Below, piece by piece: positions 25,546 to 33,703 of a stretch of DNA of 64,000 nt. Where the stretch lies: assembly GCA_002304445.1 (NCBI GenBank), contig NEVA01000003.1, positions 62,001 to 126,000 on the forward strand, read 5' to 3'. Under the pieces are notes generated by a model. It saw only the letters and a program-made list of their open reading frames with translations, searched no databases and was not told the DNA's origin. Numbering within the stretch: position 1 is the stretch's first letter; every line of letters starts with the position of its first letter. The position numbers were made by a program, and so were the translations under genes. The stretch comes from Opitutia bacterium Tous-C4FEB (GTDB lineage Bacteria > Verrucomicrobiota > Verrucomicrobiia > Opitutales > Opitutaceae).

Positions 25546-28113
25546 CTACGGCCGCACCACGACCTGAGTGCGGAGTTTTTTCTGAAAATATTTCCCGGCA
25601 AACGTCGCAAGATCGGCCACCGTTACGGCGTCGATCTTGGCGTCGTAGTCCTTCCAGGCGTTGATCGGCTGACCTTGCAGGGCGTTCAAGCTGGCTTGGA
25701 GCGCCCGCGACGCGTTGGTCTGCATCGAGGCCCGTTGACCCGCTTTTAGCCGCGCCTGACACCGGCGCAGCTCCACCTCCTCAACGCCGCCCGCTTGCAC
25801 GCGCGCGATCTCCGCGTCGATCTCGGCCAAGACTTCGCCTTCCTTCCCCGGCTGCGTGCCGGCGAAGAAATAAAACATTCCCGTATCGAGCCCCAGCACC
25901 CGGCCGGAGCGAACAAAATACGCGAGGCCTTTTTCCTCCCGCACCCGCTCGAACAACCGCGAAGCCATGCCGCTGAACAACTCGTCCGCGACCTCGCCGA
26001 CATGGTAGTCCGGCGCATGAACCCGCGTGCCTGGAAACGCCTGCAACACCACCGCCTGCTCGCGCGGTTGTTTCTCCACGAAATCGCCCGCTTCGGCGGG
26101 CAACGCCATCGGCCGCTCTCCGGGTTGCGCCGTGGGCACCCGGCCCTTGGGAATTTTGCTCAAAAATGCCTTCAACTTAGGCATCAGCTTTTTTGGATCA
26201 AAATCGCCCGCGACCGCGAGGACCACGTTGGACCCGACAAACAGGCGCCGGTACAGTGCCCGCAGCGCCGCAGGCGTGAGCGCCTTTACTCCCGCCTCAT
26301 CGCCGCTCGCATCGAACGCCAGCGGGTGTGCACCGAAAAATTTCCGACGGGTGAGTTTCCGCGCGAGTGTCACCACGTCGTCCGCGTCATCGGCCAGACC
26401 GGCGAGTTGCGCGTCCTGTTCGAGCTTGAACGTGCCCGGCTTGAACGCGGGGGCGAGCACCGCGTCGGAGATCACCGCCAGCGCCCGATCAAAATCCGGC
26501 GGCAAAACCTCCGCCGCCAGTCCGAGGCTGTTGTTGCCCGAGAGCGGATGGAACGACCCGCCCACTTCTTCGATGAACTGCGCGACTTGGGCCGCGCTGC
26601 GTTTGCCCGCATCCTTGGTGAGCATCGTGGCCAGCAATGACGACGAGCCGCGTTGTCCCGATTCCTCGAACAGCGGGCCGCCCGTCACGGCAAGGCGCAG
26701 GTGCAAATTCGGCAGACGACGATCCGGCTGCAGCAGCAAACGCGCCCCATTGGGCAAAGTAATTTCAGAAAAATCCGGACGCGATGATTGGCTGGCGACG
26801 GCGGCGGCGGCAGTCGCCGTCGTTTCGAGGGGATTGAGTGAAATAGAATTCAACCGCTCGGGCCGCAGGTAAGCCCGCAGCACCCGCTTCAAATCGGCCG
26901 GCGTGACCGCTCTAAGGCGCTCAAAGTAAGCGCGACTGTAGTCGAGATCGCCCACGACGACCTCCGCCGCCCCGAGGCGCGACGCTTGGCCACTCATCGT
27001 TTTGCGCGTGTTGATCTCGCCGACGACGACTTGTCGCATCGCCTTTTTCAGTTGGGCCGCGGTGAACCCCTTGGTCGCGCAACGCTCAAGCGTGCGCATG
27101 ATCGCGGCAACCGCGGCGACCCGCTTCGCGGCGTCCGCCGAGAAGCCGATGCAAAAGAGCCCGCTGCTGCCCGGGTTCCAACTCGAAGAATCGATGCTGT
27201 GCACCACGCCCGCCTTCTCCCGAACCTCCTGCCAGAGCACGGAGCTGTCGCCGCCGCCCAGCACGGTGGCGAGCAGATCCAGCATCGGCGCATCGGCGTG
27301 GGTCAGGCCTGGAATCGGCCAGGCGAGCGCGCCGCGGGAGAGTTCGACTTTTTCAAAGCGATGCAGTTCACGCGGGGCCAATTGCACCGGCTCGGCCGGC
27401 ACCAGCACCGGGGCCAACCGCACGCGGGGGGCCGCGCCGAAGTGTTGCTCCACCAAAACCCGGGTCGCAGCCAGATCCACGTCGCCCACGATCACCACCA
27501 CGAGATTGTTGGGCACGTAGCGCTCACGGTAATAACCCATGAGATCCTCGCGGGTGACCGCAGAAAACACATCGCGATGCCCGATGATCGGCTGGCGGTA
27601 GGGATGCTCACGAAACGCTGTCCCAAACAGCGCATCCCAAAGCCGGTTCTCGGGTTCATCCTTCGTCATCGCGATTTCCCGCAGAATCACGTCTTTCTCT
27701 TTCGCCGTCTCGTCGGCCGGCAACGTGGAGTTTAGCACGGCGTCGGCCAAAAGGTCGACCGCCATGCCGGTGTGCTCGCTGGGCAAATCGATATAGTAGA
27801 CCGTGCGGTCGAACGTTGTGTAGGCGTTGATGTACCCGCCATGCGCCTGCACGGTTGCCGAGATCTCCCGACCCGCGCGGCGGGACGTGCCTTTGAACAA
27901 CATGTGTTCGAGGTAATGGGAGAGACCGGCACCAAGGTGCGCACCTTCATGCTGGCTGCCGGTTTTTACCCAAACTTGCACCGAGGCCAGCGCCGCCGAT
28001 CGGTCCGGCTTGATGATCAGAGTCAGCCCGTTAGGCAGCACCGTGCGCTCGACTGGTTCATTCCAAAACGGAGCGAGCAATTTCAGATCAGACGACGATG
28101 AGACAGAAACCAT
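25546..28113 (-). CDS. M16-family zinc protease with two M16 domains (pitrilysin-like)
   Basis: An 855-residue protein. The N-terminal active M16 half has the inverted zinc motif HYLEH (LSHYLEHMLFKGT, about residues 64-76), with the third-ligand Glu region in KEKDVILREIAMTKDEPEN. The second M16 half (about 450-855) lacks HxxEH and is the usual inactive partner that closes the chamber; it ends FLxKYFQKKLRT-like (FAGKYFQKKLRTQVVVRP). It has no signal peptide, so a cytoplasmic role is likely unless the start lies upstream. It ends 27 bases from the convergent secreted protein gene. The upstream gene is the Minf_1886-type protein on the same strand. Confidence 0.93.
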   Translation of the reverse strand: MVSVSSSSDLKLLAPFWNEPVERTVLPNGLTLIIKPDRSAALASVQVWVKTGSQHEGAHLGAGLSHYLEHMLFKGTSRRAGREISATVQAHGGYINAYTTFDRTVYYIDLPSEHTGMAVDLLADAVLNSTLPADETAKEKDVILREIAMTKDEPENRLWDALFGTAFREHPYRQPIIGHRDVFSAVTREDLMGYYRERYVPNNLVVVIVGDVDLAATRVLVEQHFGAAPRVRLAPVLVPAEPVQLAPRELHRFEKVELSRGALAWPIPGLTHADAPMLDLLATVLGGGDSSVLWQEVREKAGVVHSIDSSSWNPGSSGLFCIGFSADAAKRVAAVAAIMRTLERCATKGFTAAQLKKAMRQVVVGEINTRKTMSGQASRLGAAEVVVGDLDYSRAYFERLRAVTPADLKRVLRAYLRPERLNSISLNPLETTATAAAAVASQSSRPDFSEITLPNGARLLLQPDRRLPNLHLRLAVTGGPLFEESGQRGSSSLLATMLTKDAGKRSAAQVAQFIEEVGGSFHPLSGNNSLGLAAEVLPPDFDRALAVISDAVLAPAFKPGTFKLEQDAQLAGLADDADDVVTLARKLTRRKFFGAHPLAFDASGDEAGVKALTPAALRALYRRLFVGSNVVLAVAGDFDPKKLMPKLKAFLSKIPKGRVPTAQPGERPMALPAEAGDFVEKQPREQAVVLQAFPGTRVHAPDYHVGEVADELFSGMASRLFERVREEKGLAYFVRSGRVLGLDTGMFYFFAGTQPGKEGEVLAEIDAEIARVQAGGVEEVELRRCQARLKAGQRASMQTNASRALQASLNALQGQPINAWKDYDAKIDAVTVADLATFAGKYFQKKLRTQVVVRP

Positions 28114-28137
28114 AAAGGATGGATGGATTTGGGAACG

Positions 28138-28192
28138 AAAAAAATGCGCGCATCGGGCTCTAACCCGCCGGCGCCGCTCTAGCGGAAGCCCG
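28138..28192 (-). terminator. Possible terminator downstream of the Minf_1886-type gene
   Basis: On the minus strand an interrupted stem CGGGCT...AGCCCG (28192-28154) and the palindrome ATGCGCGCAT precede seven T (28144-28138). It lies just upstream of the M16 gene, so it would separate the two transcripts. Confidence 0.4.
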
Positions 28193-28198
28193 CCGGTC

Positions 28199-28615
28199 TC
28201 ACCCGGAAGCGGGTGTCCGCCGCTTCGCCGGCTGGAAAGGTTTCACAAATGCGTCCTCAAAAGAATAAATGTCAGAAAAATCTTCTGGCCGATCCTTTTC
28301 CGTTTTTGCGAACACATCATACTCGATGAGGTTGAAAACGATGTCGCCGAAGTCACGGCAGCGCTTCAAGCCCCACGCATTGAGCACGGTCTTCGCCAGC
28401 GGGCCGTATTGGTCCAGTGCAAACCCACGAATACCATGCAGCAATTCGGGGCCGGAAACATGCCGCGATCGCTCGGTCTTGGATGCTTCCTTTTTGCGAA
28501 GTTCCTTGACGGTGTGGTCGAGCCCTTGGCGCACAAAATCGTAGGCTTTTTTATCAAAGCGCGGGTCTTCTTTGCAGATTAGGGCAACAATTTCGGCGAA
28601 CTCCAAGTCTTGCAT
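28199..28615 (-). CDS. Minf_1886 family protein (Planctomycetes/Verrucomicrobia conserved)
   Basis: A 138-residue soluble protein. Recognised by DPRFDKKAYDFVRQGLDHTV, then GPELLHGIRGFALDQYGPLA and WGLKRCRDFGDIVFNLIEYD, the conserved core of the uncharacterised Minf_1886-type family restricted largely to PVC bacteria. It has no membrane segment and no catalytic motif I recognise. The C-terminus (KPFQPAKRRTPASG) is basic. It is followed by a possible terminator and is divergent from the Fur-family gene. Function unknown. Confidence 0.78.
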   Translation of the reverse strand: MQDLEFAEIVALICKEDPRFDKKAYDFVRQGLDHTVKELRKKEASKTERSRHVSGPELLHGIRGFALDQYGPLAKTVLNAWGLKRCRDFGDIVFNLIEYDVFAKTEKDRPEDFSDIYSFEDAFVKPFQPAKRRTPASG

Positions 28616-28726
28616 GTAAGATCCCTAATGAGACACACGCCCGGCTCGGGTGCAATCCTTGGGTCAAAATTCAAGCAAAAGGACGCCTTCTCGACTACCT
28701 CATTTGCGCTCAGTAAAATTGCTTTA

Positions 28727-28742
28727 TGCGTTACAAAACGCA
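28727..28742. promoter_or_regulatory. Inverted repeat upstream of the Fur-family gene, candidate operator
   Basis: TGCGTT-ACAA-AACGCA, with perfect 6-base arms and a 4-base centre, 42 bases upstream of the ATG at 28785. A related GCGTTTT occurs again at about 28767. Placement suits an autoregulatory site, but the sequence is not a classical Fur box. Confidence 0.4.
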
Positions 28743-28784
28743 CTCGCCACAAACTCCTGTTGTTACGCGTTTTCAGGGAGCTTC

Positions 28785-29303
28785 ATGATCGCTTCCACCC
28801 AGACCAACGCACCGATTTCCGGTCACGGAGACGAGCCGGTGGTTATCGTCACCGCCCGCCTCAAAGCTGCAGGCCTACGGATCACGCGGCCGCGCCTGAC
28901 AATTCTGGCCGCCATGGTAAAGCTGGGGCAGCCCGCGAGCATTGAGGTAATCCACGAGGATCTTGGTCGCCGGGGTTGCGACTTGGTGACGGTTTATCGC
29001 TGCATGGCGGTTTTTGAAGAGATTGGGATCGTGCGTCGTTCCTACCTTCACAACGGAACCGCTCTGTTCTCGCTCAACGTCGATGATCGTCCCCGCTACC
29101 ACGTGGTGAGCAAAACCACCAAGACGGTCGAAGAGCTCGACATAGAGACGACCCGCGAGTTGCACGCCGCGCTGTTGGCCATCGAGACCCTGTTGCTTGC
29201 AAGGGGCTACACCGATGTCGGCCATGTTGCCGAATTTTTTGGAACGGCCCCGGCTCATCCACGTCAGACCAACGCCGTGTTGCCTGAATCTGCAGTTCGT
29301 TGA
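28785..29303 (+). CDS. Fur-family transcriptional regulator lacking canonical metal ligands
   Basis: A 172-residue protein from ATG 28785, preceded by GGGAG. The winged HTH matches Fur: LKAAGLRITRPRLTILAAMV, then LGRRGCDLVTVYRCMAVFEE. The dimerisation domain follows. Where Fur/Zur/PerR carry HHDH and CxxC, this protein reads DDRPRYHVVSKTTKTVEELD (residues 100-119), with a single His and no Cys pair. No C-terminal CxxC is present either. The signal sensed is therefore unclear. It is divergent from the Minf_1886-type gene and convergent with the ABC transporter gene. Confidence 0.82.
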   Translation: MIASTQTNAPISGHGDEPVVIVTARLKAAGLRITRPRLTILAAMVKLGQPASIEVIHEDLGRRGCDLVTVYRCMAVFEEIGIVRRSYLHNGTALFSLNVDDRPRYHVVSKTTKTVEELDIETTRELHAALLAIETLLLARGYTDVGHVAEFFGTAPAHPRQTNAVLPESAVR

Positions 29304-29322
29304 CCCGCTCCTGCGGCGCGCC

Positions 29323-32300
29323 TCAGCGCGAAGCCTCCAGGCGAATACGGGGGTCGAGCCAGAGCAGAAGCAGGTCGCTGACCAGTGTGCCAACGACGCC
29401 CATCAGGCTGAGCACAACCAGCATCGATCCCGCGAGGTAAACGTCTTCAACCAGCAAAGCGTCCAACATCGTCGGACCGACCATTGGGAGACTAAGCACA
29501 AGTGCCACGATCGCACCGCCGGAGACCAACTGGGGAAACATCGCCCCCAACCCTGAAACAAAAGGGTTGAGCGCCATCCGGACCGGATATTTCAGCAACA
29601 GTCTCACCGGCCTCACCCCCTTGGCCCGGGCCGTCGTCACATAAGGTTTTTGCAATTCGTCCAAGAGATTTGCCCGCATCACGCGGGTCATCCCGGCCAC
29701 ACCCCCAAAGCCCAAAACCACCACCGGCAACCACAGATGCTTTAAAAGATCCGTGACCTTTGCCCAACTCCAACCGGGCATCGATGCAAACTCCGTCGAG
29801 AAAAGCCCAGTGATATTCAGCCCCAACCAATGTTTGGCGGCGAACATGAGCACCAACGAAAGCAGGAACGCGGGCACGGACATCCCCAAGAATCCAAGCA
29901 AGGTGAGCGTATAATCACCCATCGAGTATTGCCGGACCGCCGAGTAGATACCCAAAGGCAAAGCCACCAGCCACGTCATGATCAACGTCGCAAACGAGAC
30001 AATCAACGTGAGCAGAATCCGGTCACCGATGACCTCGTTGACCGGCTTCTCATGCTCCATCGACAAGCCAAGATTGCCTTGCAGTAGCCCGGCGTCAGCC
30101 GCCTCAAACGACGTAAACCACGTGAGTCCGATCCAACGCGCGTAGCGCTGCACCAGGGGCTGTTCGAGACCGAAATTATTCCGCAAATCAGACGCCAGCT
30201 GCTCGTTGCTGGGCGTGCCCTGCAGCTCGAGTTGGGCGATCCGCGTCGCCACGTAATCTCCAGGCGGGAGTTGCACCAAAACGAATACGATCATCGAGAC
30301 CACAACCATCGTGGGGAACATGAGCAGAAGCCTCCGACCGATAAACGGGTGCCGCACCGCCACCAGGATCAGCGCCAATCCCAGCGCGAGCAGAAACAGT
30401 GTCCGTAAAGTCAACGCAAGGCCTTCGCCCGCGCCTGTGCCGCCTTCGGCCTCCGCCTCGCTCTGGGCGAGAGCGCTGGGCGACGGTGTGACCGCCTCCA
30501 ACTCCCGCTTGATTTGAGCGGTCACAGCGGGTCCGTCGGCCGGACGAGCCCAAAAGTAGGTCTCAATCCCGGCATTGCCCGGCGACTGCATACCGGCGCC
30601 AAACAGCGCGAGTCTCGGGACATTTCGAAAGCCATTCTTCACCACCACCAATTGCGGCGGCGGGGTCGAGATGCTGATCGTCCAGATATTATCCGCCGCG
30701 ATCTCCAAAGCTTCATTGAACCGTGCCCTTCGCTCCGCCTCGGTCGGCAACGCCGAAGCCTCTTCCAAAATTCGCATCGACCTGAGCAAGGGATGATCCG
30801 GCGGAGGCGCCATCGCGGCCGGGCGTTCGAGCACCGCAGGAGCTCCATTCAAGCCTCCGCTCTGATACCAAATTCCAAAACGCGGCGCAAAAAATGACTC
30901 GCCGTAAGTCGGCACAAAATTACGGGGCTCAACCAGCGGAAAAAACTCACTCTCGCCGGCCCAAACCGTGAAATCGTGCTCAAATGCGAGTTTCTCCTGG
31001 TCGAACAACTTCCTCGCCCGGGACCGGATGGTCAGGCGCACCCCGACCGCCGCCCAGTCATCCACAATGAATTGGGCCGGACCCAAAATCGTGTAATCGG
31101 TGAGATTCAGCGCAAACGTCATCCGCGTGCCATCGGCAAACGTCCGATAACCCTCACTGTCCCGGCGCGTCAGCCCCAAGCCATCGAGCAAGCGGTTGGC
31201 CTCAGCAGGATCATAAACTGTAAATGCGCCAAAAAGCCGCGGATTGTGATAGGGCGAATCGGGCCCCGGATCGATTTGGGCCGGTCTGGTCTGACCATTA
31301 AATTCGGCGTCGATAATGTCGCGCCGGTTGATCGCCAACGAAAGCGCTTGGCGAAAGGCGCGCTGGTTGAGCAAGTCATTCTTCAATCGGGTCTCGGGCC
31401 GCTCGGGATCGACGCGCCGGTTGAGATTAGGAAAGACTGTGAACAACGACTGCGTCGCGTGCTTCCAGTGATAGACTTCGTAGCCGTTGCGCGCCGCCCC
31501 GCCCAGCAGCAGGGTGTGATCCTCGTATCGGATCTGACGGTCCTGCATCGACGGCTCACCATTGGAAGAAGAGACCGCGATCAGATTGTTCGTCTTTATA
31601 TCCATCACCAGTCGGTCGAGGTAAGGCAGTTGATTGCCCTGCGGATCGACCGCGCCGTAGTAGGGATTGCGCACAAACGTCTGCGGGGTCGTGGGCGCAA
31701 ACGTCCGGTAAACCCAAGGCCAAAGCCGCGGATGCTCGGGATTGGTCCACATCTTGAGCCGCTTGTAGAGCGCGACCGGGCTTGAGAGCTTGAACGCCGC
31801 CATGGTGCGCTGAATGAGTTCCTGGTCACCCCACTTCGGGTGGTACCGCCGCAAGTAGTGCGCCGGCACGATGTAGTCGGTGTAGTCCTCGTAGTTCATC
31901 CCGATTGAAGCGAGTCGCTCGGGAAACAGGGGATTGGGCTCCTCAAAAGTAATTCGCACCCGCAGTTCGTCGATGACTTCAATCCGGCCCAAGCTCGGCC
32001 CGGCCCGAAAGAAACGTGGCTGAGCCTGGAAGAAGACGACCTCATCCTCATACCAATAACGCAGGTCCTCGCTCGTAAGCGGATGCCCGTCCGACCAGCG
32101 CATACCGCGACGCAAGGTGAAGATAAAAACCTTCTGGTCGTCGGATACCTCCCACCCCTTGGCAATGTGCGGCACGAGCGGGTAACCCTCCGGCGACCAG
32201 CGAACCAAATTTGCATAGGACAGCCGCCAAGTAATCGTCGTGAAATCTTGGATCGAGTTGGCGAGGCGATACCAAGTGCCGCCATAGTTCCCGGTGCCCT

Positions 32301-32649
32301 CGACTCCGCGGATGACAACCGGCTCCGATCCCACCCGCAACGCGACCGGCGGCAATTTCCCCTCCCGCACCAGTTCAGCCAATACGGGGGCCTCACCTTT
32401 TGGCCACCAAGCCGCTTGTGCGCCCTCGGAGTAGTCTACGGTTTGAGTCAGCACGAGCGTCTTGGCCGGATCCAGAATCTCGGCCCGACGGCGGGCGGCC
32501 TCGACCACGGCGAGCTCTTCGGCCGGGGGCGGGGCCGGCGGAGTCGCGACATCCGGTCGTAGCGCAAGCGCGGCAAGATACAGCAGTGCCGTGATCGCCA
32601 GCGCGGCGAGGACAAAGCCACCAACAGGTGCGAACAAGCTCTTCTTCAC
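29323..32649 (-). CDS. Fusion of family 5 extracellular solute-binding protein and OppB-type ABC permease
   Basis: A 1108-residue protein from GTG 32649 (KKSLFAPVGG then a membrane segment); frames further upstream look non-coding. After a 25-residue N-terminal transmembrane anchor, residues ~60-780 form a peptide/nickel-type binding protein (YGGTWYRLANSIQDF; LRRGMRWSDGHPLTSEDLRY; QALSLAINRRDIIDAEFNGQ). A linker with its own helix (about 805-830) joins it to an OppB-like permease of about 290 residues. The permease has MFPTMVVVSMIVFVLVQLPP, GNLGLSMEHEKPVNEVIGDR and the EAA loop ARAKGVRPVRLLLKYPVRMA. It should import oligopeptides or oligosaccharides. No OppC or ATPase gene is nearby. Confidence 0.88.
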   Translation of the reverse strand: MKKSLFAPVGGFVLAALAITALLYLAALALRPDVATPPAPPPAEELAVVEAARRRAEILDPAKTLVLTQTVDYSEGAQAAWWPKGEAPVLAELVREGKLPPVALRVGSEPVVIRGVEGTGNYGGTWYRLANSIQDFTTITWRLSYANLVRWSPEGYPLVPHIAKGWEVSDDQKVFIFTLRRGMRWSDGHPLTSEDLRYWYEDEVVFFQAQPRFFRAGPSLGRIEVIDELRVRITFEEPNPLFPERLASIGMNYEDYTDYIVPAHYLRRYHPKWGDQELIQRTMAAFKLSSPVALYKRLKMWTNPEHPRLWPWVYRTFAPTTPQTFVRNPYYGAVDPQGNQLPYLDRLVMDIKTNNLIAVSSSNGEPSMQDRQIRYEDHTLLLGGAARNGYEVYHWKHATQSLFTVFPNLNRRVDPERPETRLKNDLLNQRAFRQALSLAINRRDIIDAEFNGQTRPAQIDPGPDSPYHNPRLFGAFTVYDPAEANRLLDGLGLTRRDSEGYRTFADGTRMTFALNLTDYTILGPAQFIVDDWAAVGVRLTIRSRARKLFDQEKLAFEHDFTVWAGESEFFPLVEPRNFVPTYGESFFAPRFGIWYQSGGLNGAPAVLERPAAMAPPPDHPLLRSMRILEEASALPTEAERRARFNEALEIAADNIWTISISTPPPQLVVVKNGFRNVPRLALFGAGMQSPGNAGIETYFWARPADGPAVTAQIKRELEAVTPSPSALAQSEAEAEGGTGAGEGLALTLRTLFLLALGLALILVAVRHPFIGRRLLLMFPTMVVVSMIVFVLVQLPPGDYVATRIAQLELQGTPSNEQLASDLRNNFGLEQPLVQRYARWIGLTWFTSFEAADAGLLQGNLGLSMEHEKPVNEVIGDRILLTLIVSFATLIMTWLVALPLGIYSAVRQYSMGDYTLTLLGFLGMSVPAFLLSLVLMFAAKHWLGLNITGLFSTEFASMPGWSWAKVTDLLKHLWLPVVVLGFGGVAGMTRVMRANLLDELQKPYVTTARAKGVRPVRLLLKYPVRMALNPFVSGLGAMFPQLVSGGAIVALVLSLPMVGPTMLDALLVEDVYLAGSMLVVLSLMGVVGTLVSDLLLLWLDPRIRLEASR

Positions 32650-32770
32650 GGGGGAAACGAATGCCAGAAAAAGTTCACCTCTTGCGAAGGCAACGCTCTT
32701 CCCCGGCCCGCCGATGCGCCGTGTGTTGCGCACTTGCCAAGGTCGTCCGCCCCATACTGTGCTTGCGCCT

Positions 32771-33676
32771 ATGTCCCCTTCGATTTCGCGCCGAAACGCT
32801 CTCCGCTCATTCGCCGGCGCCGCCGCGCTCGCTGCCCTCGCCCGCCCAACTTCCTCCGCCGTCGCGCAAACCCCTGCGGCCCCAACCATGCCCGCTTCGC
32901 CCAATCCCATTCGTCACTCGGTCTGCAAATGGTGCTTTGGCAAAATCCCGCTCGAGGAATTCGCCAAGGCCGTGAAGGAATTTGGCATCGAATCGGTCGA
33001 ACTTCTCGACCCCAAGGATTGGCCGACCGTCCAAAAACTCGGACTCACCTGCGCACTCGCCACCGGCACGACGACCATTCCCGTCGGCTTCAACCGGATC
33101 GAGAATCACGCCAAGTACGTGGCGTCCATGACCGAGCGCATCAATGCGGTCGCCGATGCCGGCCTGCCCAGCGTGATCGTTTTTTCCGGCAACCGCACCG
33201 ACAAGGCCGGATTCACGGTCAGCGACGAACAGGGCATCGAGAATTGCGCCATCGGCCTCAAGCAGATCATGGGCGTCGCTGAAAAACGTGGCGTTAACGT
33301 CATCATGGAACTCCTGAACTCCAAGGTGAACCACAAGGACTACATGTGCGACCGCACCCCGTGGGGCGTGGAACTGGTGAAGCGCGTCGGCTCCGAACGC
33401 TTCAAGCTCCTCTACGATATCTACCACATGCAAATCATGGAGGGCGACGTGATCCGCACGATTCAGGAGAACCATAAATACATCGGTCACTACCACACGG
33501 CGGGAAATCCCGGCCGGGCCGAGTTCGAGCCCGGCGATCAGCAAGAGCTTTACTATCCGCCGATCATGCGCGCCATCGCCGCGACCGGTTTCAAGGGCTT
33601 CGTCGCGCAGGAGTTTATCCCGAAGCGCGATCCCCTCACCTCATTGCGTGCGGCGGTTAAGCTCTGCACGGTCTGA
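32771..33676 (+). CDS. Tat-exported TIM-barrel sugar isomerase/epimerase-like protein (hydroxypyruvate isomerase-like)
   Basis: A 301-residue protein from ATG 32771. The N-terminus has a Tat-type signal (SRRNALRSFAGAAALAALA). The rest is an AP-endonuclease-2-fold TIM barrel, with SVCKWCFGKIPLEEFAKAVK, VIMELLNSKVNHKDYMCD, LLYDIYHMQIMEGD and GHYHTAGNPGRAE, typical of hydroxypyruvate isomerase-like enzymes (metal-binding Glu/Asp/His). The substrate is likely a sugar or hydroxy acid in the periplasm. It is divergent from the transporter fusion and convergent with gatB. Confidence 0.87.
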   Translation: MSPSISRRNALRSFAGAAALAALARPTSSAVAQTPAAPTMPASPNPIRHSVCKWCFGKIPLEEFAKAVKEFGIESVELLDPKDWPTVQKLGLTCALATGTTTIPVGFNRIENHAKYVASMTERINAVADAGLPSVIVFSGNRTDKAGFTVSDEQGIENCAIGLKQIMGVAEKRGVNVIMELLNSKVNHKDYMCDRTPWGVELVKRVGSERFKLLYDIYHMQIMEGDVIRTIQENHKYIGHYHTAGNPGRAEFEPGDQQELYYPPIMRAIAATGFKGFVAQEFIPKRDPLTSLRAAVKLCTV

Positions 33677-33703
33677 GCGGGGATTCGGGGTTTCCGAAAT
33701 TGC

